DNA from: Tetradesmus obliquus
Taxonomy: Eukaryota; Chlorophyta; Chlorophyceae; Sphaeropleales; Scenedesmaceae
Direction of reading: 5' to 3'
Length of the DNA: 64,000 nt
Assembly: GCA_030272155.1 (NCBI GenBank)
Contig: CP126193.1
Coordinates: 6,820,001-6,884,000, forward strand
The notes under the pieces are model-generated. The model saw only the letters and a list, made by a program, of their open reading frames with translations. It was not told the DNA's origin and ran no database searches. Positions 13,030-23,932 of this stretch are shown piece by piece; within the stretch, counting starts at the first letter, position 1; each line of letters begins with the position of its first letter. The position numbers and the translations under genes were made by a program.

Positions 13030-16000
13030 AGGTGCTGGTGGGCACCTGGAACGTCAACGAGACCAAGCCCAGCAGGCCGGGCCTGCAGCAGTGGCTGGCG
13101 GAGCGCGCCAATTCGGCCCAGCTGGTCATGATCGGGCTGCAGGTGCGGCTCACTAAAAAGGCAAAGGCAGCCAGAAGCAGCAGTGATGCCAGAAACCAGG
13201 GAAGACAGCTGCAGGGTGTGATGGGCAATGCAGCAGCCTGCAATCATCGGGCCAGCATTGTACCGTTACTGTGGTGTGCCTGTGCGCTGTTTTGGGGGAC
13301 AATCAAGCTGCATTGCCTGCTGCTGCTGCTGCTGGAACTGCAGGAGGTGGAGATGGGCACAATGAGTGTGGGCAAGGACGCCATCACGCAGTACCTGGCG
13401 AAGTCAAAGGCGGAGTCGGCCACAGCAGTGAGTGATTAGCATGATGTTTGATGGCAGAAATTGCCACGCACAGCAAGCTTTTGGCGCCAGTCAGGCAGGG
13501 TACACACGTGTGGTGCTGTACAATGCTCCCAGCGGCTTGGTTTGTGCAACTGTCCACCAATTGACAGCTGGCACACACATTGATCGTGGTGATTGCTGCA
13601 ACTGCGTGATCTAGTTGCAGGTGGTGACCACTTTGTTGTGTCAATGTTGCACACGTGTGTGTGGCTGTCTGCTGTTGCAGGCAGCGCAGGCGTGGGTGGC
13701 CATGATTGGCGAGGTGCTGCGCGGCGTGGGCGACTTCAGGAGGGTGGGCCTGCGCCAGATGAGCGGCGTGCTGGTGCTGGTCTTCGCGCGGTGAGCGTGG
13801 ATGGGTGGACACCCGTGCTTGGCCAGATGCAGAGCAGGGCACTTGGGTTCTGCTGTTACGCGTGGCTCACCAGGCGCGTCAGGTTGCGCCAGTGGTCTTC
13901 TACATGCGGAAGCACATAGACATGCGCACGATATGCATGATTGTCGGCCGATAGTGTAGTTGCAGGTGTTCAAGCGTTTGTGCACGTTGTTCTATGCTTG
14001 CTGTGGTTGTGCCTGCAGGGCGGAGCTGGAGCCGCACATCGGTGAGGTGGCCACCGCGTCTATTGCGTGCGAAGTGCCCTCTCTTTGAGTCGTGTTGAAG
14101 TGTTGTCTTGCTGTGGTTGTGCCTGCAGGGCGGAGCTGGAGCCGCACATCGGCGAGGTGGCCACTGCCTCTGTTGCATGCGGGGTGATGGGCTACGGCGG
14201 CAACAAGGGCGCCGTGGCGGTCAGCTTCTCACTCTTCCGGCGGCGGGTGGTCATCGTGTCGTCACACTTTGCAGCACACCAGGTGAGGCGGTTAGGGCTG
14301 CTGCTGGTGTGCGCAGCTTTCACTGCTGTGTTTGCAAAAGAAGAAGCGAGACCGTCTGCATATCCATGCGTGACAAGCGTGTTGCAGCTGTATGGGAGGT
14401 TGAGTGCGTCTAACAACTGCCAGCCCACAACCTACAGCAGCTGGCAGCTAGCAGCGGTGAGTTTGCTCTTTACGTACTGTATCATTGTTCACTGAACCCA
14501 GCTGTGCTTTGTACCATCGCGCTATCTTCATTGCCCGTGAAACCTTCGCAACACACACTGTCGCTGCAGGACAAGGTGGAGTCGCGCAGCGCGGCCTACC
14601 CCGAGCGAGCACACACAATGCATCGTCGTTCACTGCTGTGGCTAATCAAAGCACTGTGATGTGTGCTCCCGTGCTGCACCTCTGTGATCTGCGCCACCAC
14701 CGCAGGACAAGGTGGAGTCACGCAACGCGGACTATGTCAAGATTGTGCGCCACCTGCACTTCCACAACGTGCCCACCGACAAGCCGCAGCAGCAGCAGCA
14801 GTACGAGGCCTCAGACGAGGTGGTGCTGGGCGCAGACCCCTGCGCCGACCCCAACAGCAGCAACAGCAGCAGCAGGCGCTTGGGTGGCGGCTCCCCCGGC
14901 ATCTCGCCGCGCAAAACGCCCGGCGGCGGGGCCAATGCAGACGCTGGCGGCAGCGGCGGTGGCGCTGCTGCTGCTGCTGCGGATGAGGAGTGGGGTGCAG
15001 GCATGCGTGATGCCGAGCTGCTGGTGTGGGTGGGAGACTTCAACTACAGAGTAGATCGGCCCGATGGCTTTGTGCCGGATGAGTCAGATCCGGAGAACAA
15101 CCCGATCGGCGCACAGCTCTACCAGTACGTGCACAGGAAGGTGAGCTGGCACAGCATGTGCATTGGGCTGGGGATTGGTTGTGGTGTGTTGCGAAGTGCT
15201 CAGGAATGCACCTGCTGTTACTGCACCCACATCTGATTGGGTTGTCAATGATTAGCGATGTCACTGCGGCGTCCCATGTGATCTCTGGTGTGTATTGCAT
15301 CGGCCGTGCCATCATGCTGCTGCTGCTGCTGCCGCCGCGCCGCAGATCTCCGCCAAGCAGCACCTGGCGCTGCTGTCTGGCGACCAGTGCCTGCGCGAGG
15401 TGGCACGCGGCGCCATCTTCCATGGCTTGGCAGAGGGCCCCATCTCCTTCCTGCCCACCTACAAGTTTGAAAAGGGCCGCGAAAGTAACGCGCTGCAGCC
15501 ATTCTATGACCAAGGGGAGAAGAAGCGCGTGCCTGCTTGGACAGACCGCGTGCTGTTTCGCGGCAGTGGGCCGCAGCGCAGCGCGCTGGAGTGCAATGCG
15601 GTTGAGCAGCGCTCGGACGTGCGGGTGCGTGTCTATTTCCATGGTGATATTGACAGCTGCATGCATCCTTGGCAGCGGCAGCACAGGGTAGTCTCTGATG
15701 GATCGCATTGCTACTTAAGGGGCGGATGGGATGTGCATGTGTAGGTGCTGCAGGGTGATTGCGATGGACAAAGAGGCTTGCATGTCGTCCAAATGCGCTG
15801 ACGCATACATGCTGTGGTGGCTGCTGCTGCTGCTGCTGCTTTTGCTAGGTGTGCCTGGCGGGCCCTCATGCGTACAACTCCCTCATGGAGGTCAACGACT
15901 CGGACCACAAGCCAGTGTACGCTGTGCTGGCCATGCAGCTGCCATGGTACCAGCAGCAGCAGCAGCGCAGCTGCAGCCTGGGCAGGCTCTGGCAGGCAGC

Positions 16001-16415
16001 GGCAGCAGCAGCAGCATCCGGCGGCAGCTCGGGCTACGCAGATGGCAGCAGCAGCGGCTCGCTGTCTTTGCTGGTGGAGCCGCAGCAGCTGCTGCTGCAG
16101 GGCTCGTATGCTCCAGCTGCTCTGCAGCTGCGCAACCCTAGCCGCAGCTGCAGCTGCATATTTGCGGTGCAGTCCTGCAGCCCTGGCGGCGCACTGCCGA
16201 CGTGGCTGGAGGTGTCGCCGGCGGCTGGCGTGGTGGGTCCTGGCGGCTGTGTGGCGATCAGGGTTCAGGGCACAAAGGCGGCTCAGTGGCAGGCGGCTGG
16301 TGGGCTGCGGTGTGAGCTGTGTGTGCTGGGGTGCGTGGAGGGCAGCGTGGACAGCAGCAGGTGGCCGGTGGCGTGCTACAGAGACGCGCCGCAGGTGCAT
16401 GTGGCGCTGCCCTGA
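8296..16415 (+). CDS. FRA3-like: WD40-repeat type II inositol polyphosphate 5-phosphatase (FRA3-like)
   Basis: Exons: 8296-8316, 8567-9547, 9808-9982, 10196-10471, 10776-10991, 11221-11411, 11773-11856, 12066-12707, 13032-13142, 13344-13427, 13681-13790, 14129-14282, 14706-15140, 15346-15624, 15849-16415; 4326 nt, 1441 residues, all phases consistent. Residues 1-160 are disordered and hold NPF (3-5 and about 56), DPF (about 78) and four PPxY motifs (about 105, 128, 140, 153). Residues about 335-862 form WD40-type blades (for example LWAGCSDGVVHCW and ISLWSTH). The catalytic domain starts at GTWNVNETKPS (about 866) and has GYGGNKGAV, WVGDFNYRVD (about 1123), PAWTDRVLF (about 1222) and NDSDHKPV (about 1269). 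A C-terminal segment with TWLEVSPAAGVV matches the tail of plant FRA3-type enzymes and resembles an ASH domain. The family removes the 5-phosphate from inositol phosphates or phosphoinositides. An Asn/Ser/Gly/Ala-rich insertion lies just before the WVGDFNYR motif. Confidence 0.9.
11650..11745. repeat. Degenerate GCATGCTC(A/G)TGTA repeat in an intron
   Basis: About five imperfect units of 16-18 bp built on GCATGCTCATGTA lie in the intron between exons 6 and 7 of the 5-phosphatase gene. Confidence 0.7.
13997..14071 (+). repeat. Intronic partial copy of 5-phosphatase exon 12 start
   Basis: A 75-bp segment repeats 14107-14181 with about five mismatches. It covers 22 bp of intron 3' end, the CAG acceptor and about 52 bp of exon. 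If spliced in place of exon 12 it would encode RAELEPHIGEVATASIAC and then meet a stop after a few codons. The copy lies 110 bp upstream, inside the intron. Confidence 0.9.
14566..14602 (+). repeat. Intronic partial copy of 5-phosphatase exon 13 start
   Basis: The sequence from GCAGGACAAGGTGGAGTC onward recurs at 14702-14738 at the true exon 13 acceptor, 136 bp downstream. The copy would read DKVESRSAAY, against DKVESRNADY in the true exon. The acceptor dinucleotide is intact. Confidence 0.85.
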
Positions 16416-16993
16416 GGTAGTTTGTGTGTTGATATATGATATGACGTGCGTGCGCCTGTGTGGCTGCTTTCAGCTGTGTGGCTGCTCGGAGATGCTTGCC
16501 AGGCGTGGCTGTGTGAGAGCGCAAGTGCTGGTGAATGCATCAAATGCCTGCAGCAGTCGTCGGCGGTTGTAGCGCTGTGTGTGGCTGAGCCCGTGCCGTG
16601 GGTAACATTGAGCCCAATTCGACTATGAATTGTATATTGACAATGTTCAAGCATGCAACGTGGCAATATGCTGTGTTCCAGGCCCAGTAGCCAGCAGCAC
16701 TGAGCTGTGCAGCTGGGAGCAGTGGGGACAGGGTGTCTTCACGTGCCACTGACACATGACTTGCAGGCAGCCACTGACACATGACTTGAAGGCAGCGCTG
16801 CTAGAATCGTTTGCAATAAAACCGTACCACAAACCGCAACCAATGTCTGCAGTTTTTGAGTTGAGAGGTCATTGCTGAGGGAAGGTCATTGGTGGCAGTG
16901 TTTAGGCACTTGTTACTGTGTCAGTTTAAAGTCTCGCAAGGCAGTACTATAGTGCTGCTGCAGCTGTGCAGCAGCTGCCAGTCCGACATCATC
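16416..16993. other. Intergenic region with a 25-bp tandem repeat
   Basis: The 3' flank of the 5-phosphatase gene and 5' flank of the ERD2-like gene. Two perfect or near-perfect 25-bp units beginning CCACTGACACATGACTTG lie at 16746-16770 and 16771-16795. No exon was recognised. Confidence 0.6.
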
Positions 16994-19974
16994 ATGTACA
17001 ATCAATACAGACCACCCACAGGAGGGTTCGGGGGGCCCCCTCCGCCCCCTTTTGGCGGACCCCCAGCACCAGCATATGGTCAGTTTGGTGGGGCCCCTTC
17101 TGGCCCATCATTCGGTAGTGGCCCATCCAGCCAGGGCGGTGCAGGCAGGGACGCTCATGATGACAAGCTTTCAAAGGTTAAGGATCCGCTGCTGACCGCG
17201 GTACGATGGCTGAAGGGTCGCTCGTCCCAGGAGAAGTTGGTTCTCGGATGCCTCGCTGGCGTCGTGGTAAGTGTTTTCGGGCGGTTAGAATGTTTTTACA
17301 CTGTTGTCCAGAAATGAAAGTGAGATTTGCGGCAGTCCAGCGAGAGACTTGTCGAGGTAGCTGCTTACCCCATCACCTGCACTGCTACACTGGCGTCCTG
17401 CTCAGGCGCTGCTGATCCTGTGGCGAACCATCGAGGACCATGATACGCTGTTTGTGCTGGCTGAGGTGGCCCACTTTGTCGGGATCGGGCTGCTGGCATT
17501 CAAGATGTACAGCAAACGGTCTGCAGCAGGTGGGTGAAGGCAGTTTCAACACCCGGCCTGCATCAGCATGCACATGACCGAGCTTTTGACCGTGAAGCTG
17601 CACGCCTGCAGCAGCTACAGATGATGCTGCAACAGCGTTGCTTGTGTATTGAAGCAGCAGCTGGCAGGAAGCAGCAGCAGGCAAAAGCAGTCCCTGCAGA
17701 AGCCGCTCCAAGTTCCTGCAAGAGATCAGACTACATCATTTGTCATGGCCTGCAATTGCTCTGTCCTGCAGGCTTATCAGCACAGACGCAGATTCTCACG
17801 ATGCTCTTCTTAGTCATCAGGCTGTACTGCAGGTGGGCAAGCAAACCTGTGCTGTGCAGCTGCAGCATTCCAGCAAGCACGTTGGCCTGCAGCACCTCAG
17901 CAGTCGCTTAACTCCTGCAGCAACGCAACAACTGTAGTGTTGCGTGTGCTGGCAGTGTAGCAGAAGATGCAACAGCATATGCAAGCGAGCTGCCAGGCGC
18001 AACACACTGGTGCACACTTGCAAATGACAGCTGGCAACTGCCGTGTTTGCGCATTTCATGCACATCAGCTGGTAAATGTGTGCTTGCAGCATCAGCAGCA
18101 ACAATGTTTGAGAGGAGCTAGACATGGATGGACTGCAATGCAGCCGCACCGCCCAATGTACGCTTGCCGCTGTTCAAGTTGTGCTGCGTGGCGCAATGAC
18201 AGCATAACACATGCAACCTAGGACTCACCATGCAACTACTTCTCAAAACGCATCTTCATGTGTCTCATGTTGCTGCAATGTTGTTACAATGGTGTCACAA
18301 TGTTGTCACATAACGCCAGCTTCATGATGGAGTATGACATCCACACCGTGCTGGACGGCATGACGCTGATCGCCACCTCGGGCGTGCTGTACGCGCTGTG
18401 GTTCACGCCCATCAAGTCCACCTACCAGGCTGACCTGGACAACGTGAAGTTCTACTACGTGGTGCGTGCGCGGGGCTGTTGACAGAGAGTGTAGAGAGAT
18501 TGCATTAGATACATGCAAGCACGCAAGTTGTACATCCTACTAGGTGGTCGGGGCAGCAGCAGCAGTGTGGGCAGCGGCAGCAGCAGCACAAGGTGGCAGT
18601 AGAAGGCGGGCCAGGAAGTTGTTGTTGCTTCTGTGCATGTTGTTTGTCCAGCAGTAGGAATATGCTACAAGGCACGCAGACGCAACAATTTGCAGGGAGG
18701 TGCGGCGGTGCATTGGAAAAGCGCTGACGGGGCAGGACGCGCAGCTCAGCAGCTGTGCATTTACAGGCAAACCTGGTAGCTGGGCGTTGTCCTGTGCAAG
18801 CTAAATGAGGTGCATGTGTGTATGCTTTTGTGACTGGGCACGCAGGCGAGCCACCTGCTTGCAGTTGCAAGCTGCAGCCACCTAAGATCAGCAGCAGGCC
18901 CTGCTGAGCGCGACAATGCAGCTTAAGTGTGTGTGTCACGCTGCCTGCTGTGCTGCTGCTGGTGTTCCTGCAGGTCATCCCTTGCGTGATCATGGCAGCC
19001 ATTGCGCACCCCTTTACCTCCCACTGGATCATGTTCAGGGTGAGCCAGCAGATGTAGCAGCTGCTGTCGTTGCGGCTGCAGTAATAGGGGCAGCAGCAAC
19101 TGGAGGGTCTCTCATTTCTTATGCAGGAGCATGCAGCAGGTGCTCAGTGTTGCTGTCTTGCTCTAGAGCGCGCTCTCAGGGAGATCTGCATTCTTGCGTG
19201 CGTCTGTGCCTCTCACTTAATCAAGCCCTTGCGATCTCCTCTATCATCACGCTGCTGCTGCTGCTGCTGCTGCTGCTACCGCTGCTGCTGCAGATCCTGT
19301 GGGCGGTGTGCGTGTACCTGGAGGCTGTCAGCGTGCTGCCGCAGCTGCGCATGATGCAGAACAGCAAGGTGGTGGAGCGCTTCACCGCGCACTACGTGTT
19401 CTGCCTCGGCCTGTCGCGCTTCTTCAGCTGTGCGCACTGGATCCTGCAGCTGCTGGAGGGCAACCGCTACCTGCTCAACGCGCTGGGCAGCGGGCTGTGG
19501 CCCGTGATGGTGCTGCTGAGCGAGATTGTGCAGACCTTCATCCTGGCTGACTTCTGGTGAGGGTGTGAAACCTGGCTGCACACTGGTGGAGGCATGGGTT
19601 GGTGCTGTGGCAGCGTTGTGATGTGCTTGTCTCCTGGCTGACTTCTGGTGAGCGCGCGTGAACAACTTGTGCTGCGCTGATTGGCTGGTTTGCTGTATCA
19701 CATGCGTCTTCGGTGTGTGCATAATCGGGATGTGGCAGGGCTGCATGCAAGGGTGTTTCGATCACGTGCAGCAACCATGGCATGCAGGAGCTTTTCCCAT
19801 GCAGCAGATGCCAGCCCTTGCTGCTGCGCTTTTGTAAAGAACGAACGTATGTCCTGTTTCTGCTGCCACCTCACAGCTCCCTGCCTGCCTTGCCTGCCTG
19901 CCTGCAGCTTCTACTATGTCAAGAGCTACGCAGAGGGCTCTGGCATTGTGCGGCTGCCTGCAGGCATCGTGTAA
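16994..19974 (+). CDS. ERD2-like (KDEL-receptor family) multispanning membrane protein
   Basis: Exons: 16994-17266, 17406-17529, 17772-17832, 18320-18461, 18974-19039, 19294-19556, 19908-19974; 996 nt, 331 residues, phases consistent. The N-terminal ~50 residues are Gly/Pro/Phe-rich and probably disordered. The rest matches the plant ERD2-like (ERP) family: HDTLFVLAEVAHFVGIGLL, QTQILTMLFLVIRLYC, EYDIHTVLDGMTLIATSGVL, WAVCVYLEAVSVLPQLRMMQ, ERFTAHYVFCLGLSRF, SEIVQTFILADF and FYYVKSY. About seven membrane segments are expected, in the ER/Golgi. The relatives are homologous to the HDEL/KDEL retrieval receptor but carry a longer N-terminus, and it is uncertain whether they bind retrieval signals. 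TGTAA at 20342-20346 is a likely poly(A) signal. The exon 6 donor edge is duplicated in the following intron. Confidence 0.93.
19632..19652 (+). repeat. Intronic copy of ERD2-like exon 6 donor edge
   Basis: The 21 bp spanning the end of exon 6 and its GTGAG donor (19541-19561) recur exactly 91 bp downstream in the intron. Unlike the other cases, here the donor side and not the acceptor side is copied. Confidence 0.85.
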
Positions 19975-20800
19975 GCGCCAGCAGCGCAGCAGCAGCAGCA
20001 GCAGCCCTGTGGCTGTCGGCGGCAGCAGCAGCAGCAGCAGCAGTGGCATGCTGGAGCTAGCTGCTGGGGTGTGCCGTGTCAGCACTAGCAGTGCAGAAGC
20101 AGCGGCTTGGCAAAGACAGCAGCGACCTGTGACTAGCTGGATGCCAGCAGCTGGGGCGCTGTTGGTTACGCCTCAGCCAAGCAGCAGCAGCAGCCTGGTG
20201 CAGCGACAGCTGAGGCATGCTGGTGTCAACCCCAGGAGCAGCTGGGGCCAGCTGAAGTTGCAGCGGCAGGGCTGGTGGTGGGCAGGGTGGGCGACTGCAG
20301 CAGCTGCACAGCCAGGCTGCCACCAAAGCACAGCAGCACCTTGTAATGTAGCGGCTGCAACCTCGTCCAGGGTTGCTGGCTGCAGCAGTTGCCAAGGGTG
20401 CTAACTCAGCAAAGCTCAAGATGCGTGTGGAGCCTATATGGCACCCACGTATGTGCTCACTTTTGGAATGCAATGTTGGTGTGTTGGTGCGCTTGGAGCA
20501 GCCAAGTACTAGTACTGCAGTACTGCTTCAGTAGGTGTTTGGCCTGGCTTCAATGATAGGACGCTTGAGGGGTGGGGGAACAAGGGTTGTGGAAGGGCGA
20601 GTGCAGGGCAGGGTGGGAAGGGAGTGGCATTGATGGGAGCAAGACCGTTGCAGGGCTTGGATTGCTCTTTTTGGTCTGGCTCCAGTATCAGTTGGTCTGT
20701 TGCTCAGGTAACAAGCAGAAAATCTGTCTGCTGGCGGTCAACAGCTGCATTTGGGCAGCCTGCGACCAACTACACAGCTATCTTCCTGACCTTCGTAGAA
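19975..20800. other. 3' flank of ERD2-like gene and spacer
   Basis: A CAG-rich stretch (about 19980-20120) follows the ERD2-like stop and is probably 3' UTR ending near TGTAA at 20342-20346. A G-rich stretch lies near 20570-20635. No supported exon was found up to about 20800. Confidence 0.5.
20342..20346 (+). terminator. Probable TGTAA poly(A) signal of the ERD2-like gene
   Basis: TGTAA, the prevalent chlorophyte polyadenylation signal, lies 368 bp after the stop codon. Confidence 0.4.
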
Positions 20801-21620
20801 CGATGTACAGCAATAGCAATAGCAGCAACACGCAGAACTGCAGGAATCGCTCAGACGCTCGGCAACTGCCCAGGAAGCCACTCGTCATAACCTGGGAGTG
20901 CAAGGTTCCATCCACCCTAACACGCACACGGCATAACTTGTGCGCAGCTAACATACGAAGCATTCATTCTCCTCATCTCGGCTACACGTGAATTGATCTG
21001 CACTGCCTCCCGACACCCATCAAGTCAACAGGTGAGCCACGTCTGTCCGAGGACCATTGAGGTGATAAAAGCAGCAAATGTTCATCCTTTCAATGGTGTT
21101 TCAGGCCTGATGCATTGCTTCGTGCGCCAGCAGCTCAGATCAGTATCGGTGTGACGAGGATCAGCTCAGCAGAGACGCTCAGCACAAGTGCAGCTTGCCT
21201 CGCTGCGTCTACTACCAGCCATTGTGGGTTATTAGCAGCTCAGCTGGGTGCATGGATTCGTCTTCGCAAAATGCATGTCTCGGTGTTGCAGACGTGCAGC
21301 TGCATCAACCTGCCAGCCCAGGACGATCCGCATGGATGCTTGCTTCGTTCCCATTTAAATTATCAACTGAATTACCTGCAGCAATAGTGGCACAGCACCG
21401 TCTGCGTACCGCCATCACTCAGCGGAACCACACGAGGCTGATCTGGTCCAATCGAGCCTGGCAGACTTCCTGGATGCCCATTGCTACCTCGGCTGGAGCA
21501 AAACTTCATAAGGCTTAGCCAGCATCAACGTTAGGGCGCAGCAGCTGACCCAGCTGCTGCTATGCTTTCCTTGGACTAACCGCTGCTGGTGCTGCTGCTG
21601 CATCTGCTGCTGTACTGCAG

Positions 21621-22805
21621 AGCCTGCACCCACAGCTCCTACAGAGGCACCTGCTGCTCCTACAGTCGAAGAGATGGCAAACGTTGACAAGGCCGTGAAG
21701 AAGTCTGTGAAGGGCGGTGAGTGCACATGGCTGATTGCGCACAGGCAGAGTTGCTCGCAGAAAGGAGCAGCACAGATCAACTGGTACTTGGCTGCTGTTT
21801 AAAGCTGCTGTAGCATGCAGCTGATTGAAGCAGCCAAGTACCAGTGGCATCTTGTTCGGGGCATACGTACACACAGCCCTGCTTTGCTGCAGTCACATGC
21901 TGGTCAGCAATCACTTGACATTCATGGGTGTACATGTGCATTGCTGGAGGGCAGTGATAATGTGATCCTTGCTTACACAATCTCTTGTAATCTTGTATCT
22001 TGTAATCTCTGGTCAACACACATCAAGTGTAAGTCACCCACCATTGGCACTGCTGCTTTTAGGCATGCACGCCTAGTAGGTTCTGCAACTTGCTGGCTCT
22101 TCTGCATGCTTGAGTGGTGTCATGACTTGGCAGCTTGCGAAGTGCAGGGTGGTGTGCGTACATGCCGCGGCCTGTGGCTGCTGCTTTGCACTGCCCTGTG
22201 CGCAAATCCTGCTGCATGTGCAGCACATGTATTTCCTGTCTTGCTTGTGATGATGCTGGGTTGCTCACTCTGCTGTGAACTGCTGTCCATCTGTGCCTGC
22301 CTCCTATTCAATGGGAGGCAGGCACATATGGACAGCAATTCACAGCTAGTCAAGTTGTTGCTGCTGCTGCTGCTGCTGCCCTGCTTCATGCGGTCCGTAC
22401 CACCACATTTTCTGCAGCCCTTTGAACCCATGCACAGGACTGGAGCATCATGACTAGTACATTGCCGCACACGCGTTCACCATTGCCTGCGGCTGCTCTT
22501 GTGCCTCACCCTGACCACTGCAATTTCCCTGCTGTCTTGATGCAACCCTGCAGAGGACTGGATCAACGATGACCAGTACAACCGCCACACAGCGCTGACC
22601 AACGCCTGCACCTGCCGCACTGCATCGTGCTGCTGCCATGTCCCTGCTGTCTTGATGCAATTCTGCAGAGGACTGGATCGATGATGACGAGTACAACCGC
22701 CACAAGATCCTGCTGGGCCTGGGCTCACTGCTGGTGGCGATTGGGGCCCCGCTGCTGGGCTGCTCCGCCAAGAAGGTGGACACCGCGCGCAAGCAGCGCA
22801 AGTAG
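21621..22805 (+). CDS. Small single-pass membrane protein, 5' end unresolved
   Basis: Two 3' exons are supported: 21621-21716 and 22669-22805 (TAG), joined in matching phase. They encode a Pro/Ala-rich linker (APTEAPAAPTVEEM), a Lys-rich stretch (DKAVKKSVKG), an acidic patch (EDWIDDDEYNRHK), one membrane helix (ILLGLGSLLVAIGAPLLG) and a basic tail (AKKVDTARKQRK). Upstream exons are unclear. One phase-compatible path starts at ATG 20813, runs to a weak donor near 20988, then 21105 to about 21246. Another starts with MLASFPFKLSTEL near 21341. Neither can be confirmed by eye. I do not recognise the family. An organellar membrane protein with a cleaved N-terminus would fit but is inference. The last intron holds an extra copy of the last exon's start and a long hairpin. 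A TGTAA lies at 23235-23239. Confidence 0.6.
22267..22350. ncRNA. Intronic long hairpin, candidate small-RNA precursor or MITE
   Basis: The left arm 22267-22304 and right arm 22313-22350 are reverse complements over about 37 positions with around three mismatches and one bulge, with a loop of about 8 nt. It sits in the last intron of the small membrane protein gene. Short near-perfect intronic hairpins of this size resemble chlorophyte miRNA precursors, but a tiny inverted-repeat transposon remnant is equally possible. Sense is unknown; transcription with the host gene would be on the plus strand. Confidence 0.5.
22527..22589 (+). repeat. Intronic partial copy of last exon start (EDWI exon)
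   Basis: This 63-bp segment matches 22642-22704 with few differences, and includes the intron end, the CTGCAG acceptor and about 36 bp of exon. The copy encodes EDWINDDQYNRH against EDWIDDDEYNRH in the true exon. Offset 115 bp. Confidence 0.9.
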
Positions 22806-23932
22806 AGGGCCGTCGGCCAGTGGCGTTGTAATGCGGTGACGATGTAGCTCTGCTGTATGGCTGAGTAGCATGCGTCTGACTAGTGCATGGCGCTAGGCCG
22901 TTGCCGAGTGTTGTGCTTGGTGCTGCATTTCGCAGTGTGCTTTGCTGAGCCCATGATTTTGGTTTTGGCAAGGCTTGTGTTGCTGGCCGGCCGCTGATGT
23001 GGCCTACTCAGCAGCAGAGCCGCTCTGCAGAGTGTTTGACAAGAGCAGCGGCTGCTCACAGCTCAGCATGTAGCTTGCGGCTCCAACTTGCTGCTGAGCT
23101 GAAGGTGTCGACAACAATGTACAGCTACAGTGCATATGCTGCGTATTGGCCAATCAAATCTGGAGGCGTTGTGGTGTTGCTTGGTGGTCAGTTGCAGCTG
23201 TGTTGCAGTTGGTTTGGAAGCTGCTTTGTTCCAGTGTAACACAACGTACTGCATTTTTTATGTGTGACACGCAGCATCTGTGGACTACACATCCTGACAC
23301 CGGCCATTGGTTGCGCACATGATGGGGTATGCAGAGCAGTATGCGGACTATGATTGGCGCAAATGATCAGCATGCACTGCTTGGCTGTGGCACAGCAACA
23401 CTTGCACGGTACCTACTATCTCATAGGGCAGCAGCTCTTACTGGTCATTGCTATATTGGTATTGGGAAGCGTATTTCGGCAACGATTAGATCACTTGGTC
23501 AGCTGGGCAGCTGCTGCAGTTCTTGCTGCCTGCAGCAGCACCTGCCCACCCAGTCCAATGCTTACCGGCAAATGCCTCAAACACAGCGGCAGAAGCTCGC
23601 CGCTGTTCGCGGTTCCAGTAACAGGCGTGAACTGCCGTTGAATTACTGACAAGGTGGTGCACGCCGTATACCACGCTGCAAGGCTGACACGACAATTGAG
23701 TTCTAGGCTAACAGTTCTGACACGGTACGACCAGAAGCAAGCACAACCGCATTTCTAGGACCAAAGCAACATAAAGAAAGGCTTTCTTGTCAGGATCTGC
23801 TCTGCTTCGGTTGCTGGTGGTCGTCGCATCTCTCGGAGTCTCTGTTGGGCTAACGGGCTGGAGTAGCCTAAGAAAGCACGCTCATTGGCGCTTAAACTAT
23901 TACAAACTACGGTGAATTGCTTACGACACAGC
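22806..23932. other. Intergenic region, nothing recognised
   Basis: Spacer between the small membrane protein stop and the LrgAB gene start. It contains TGTAA at 23235-23239, a likely poly(A) signal for the upstream gene. Open frames here are short and without recognisable motifs. Confidence 0.5.
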
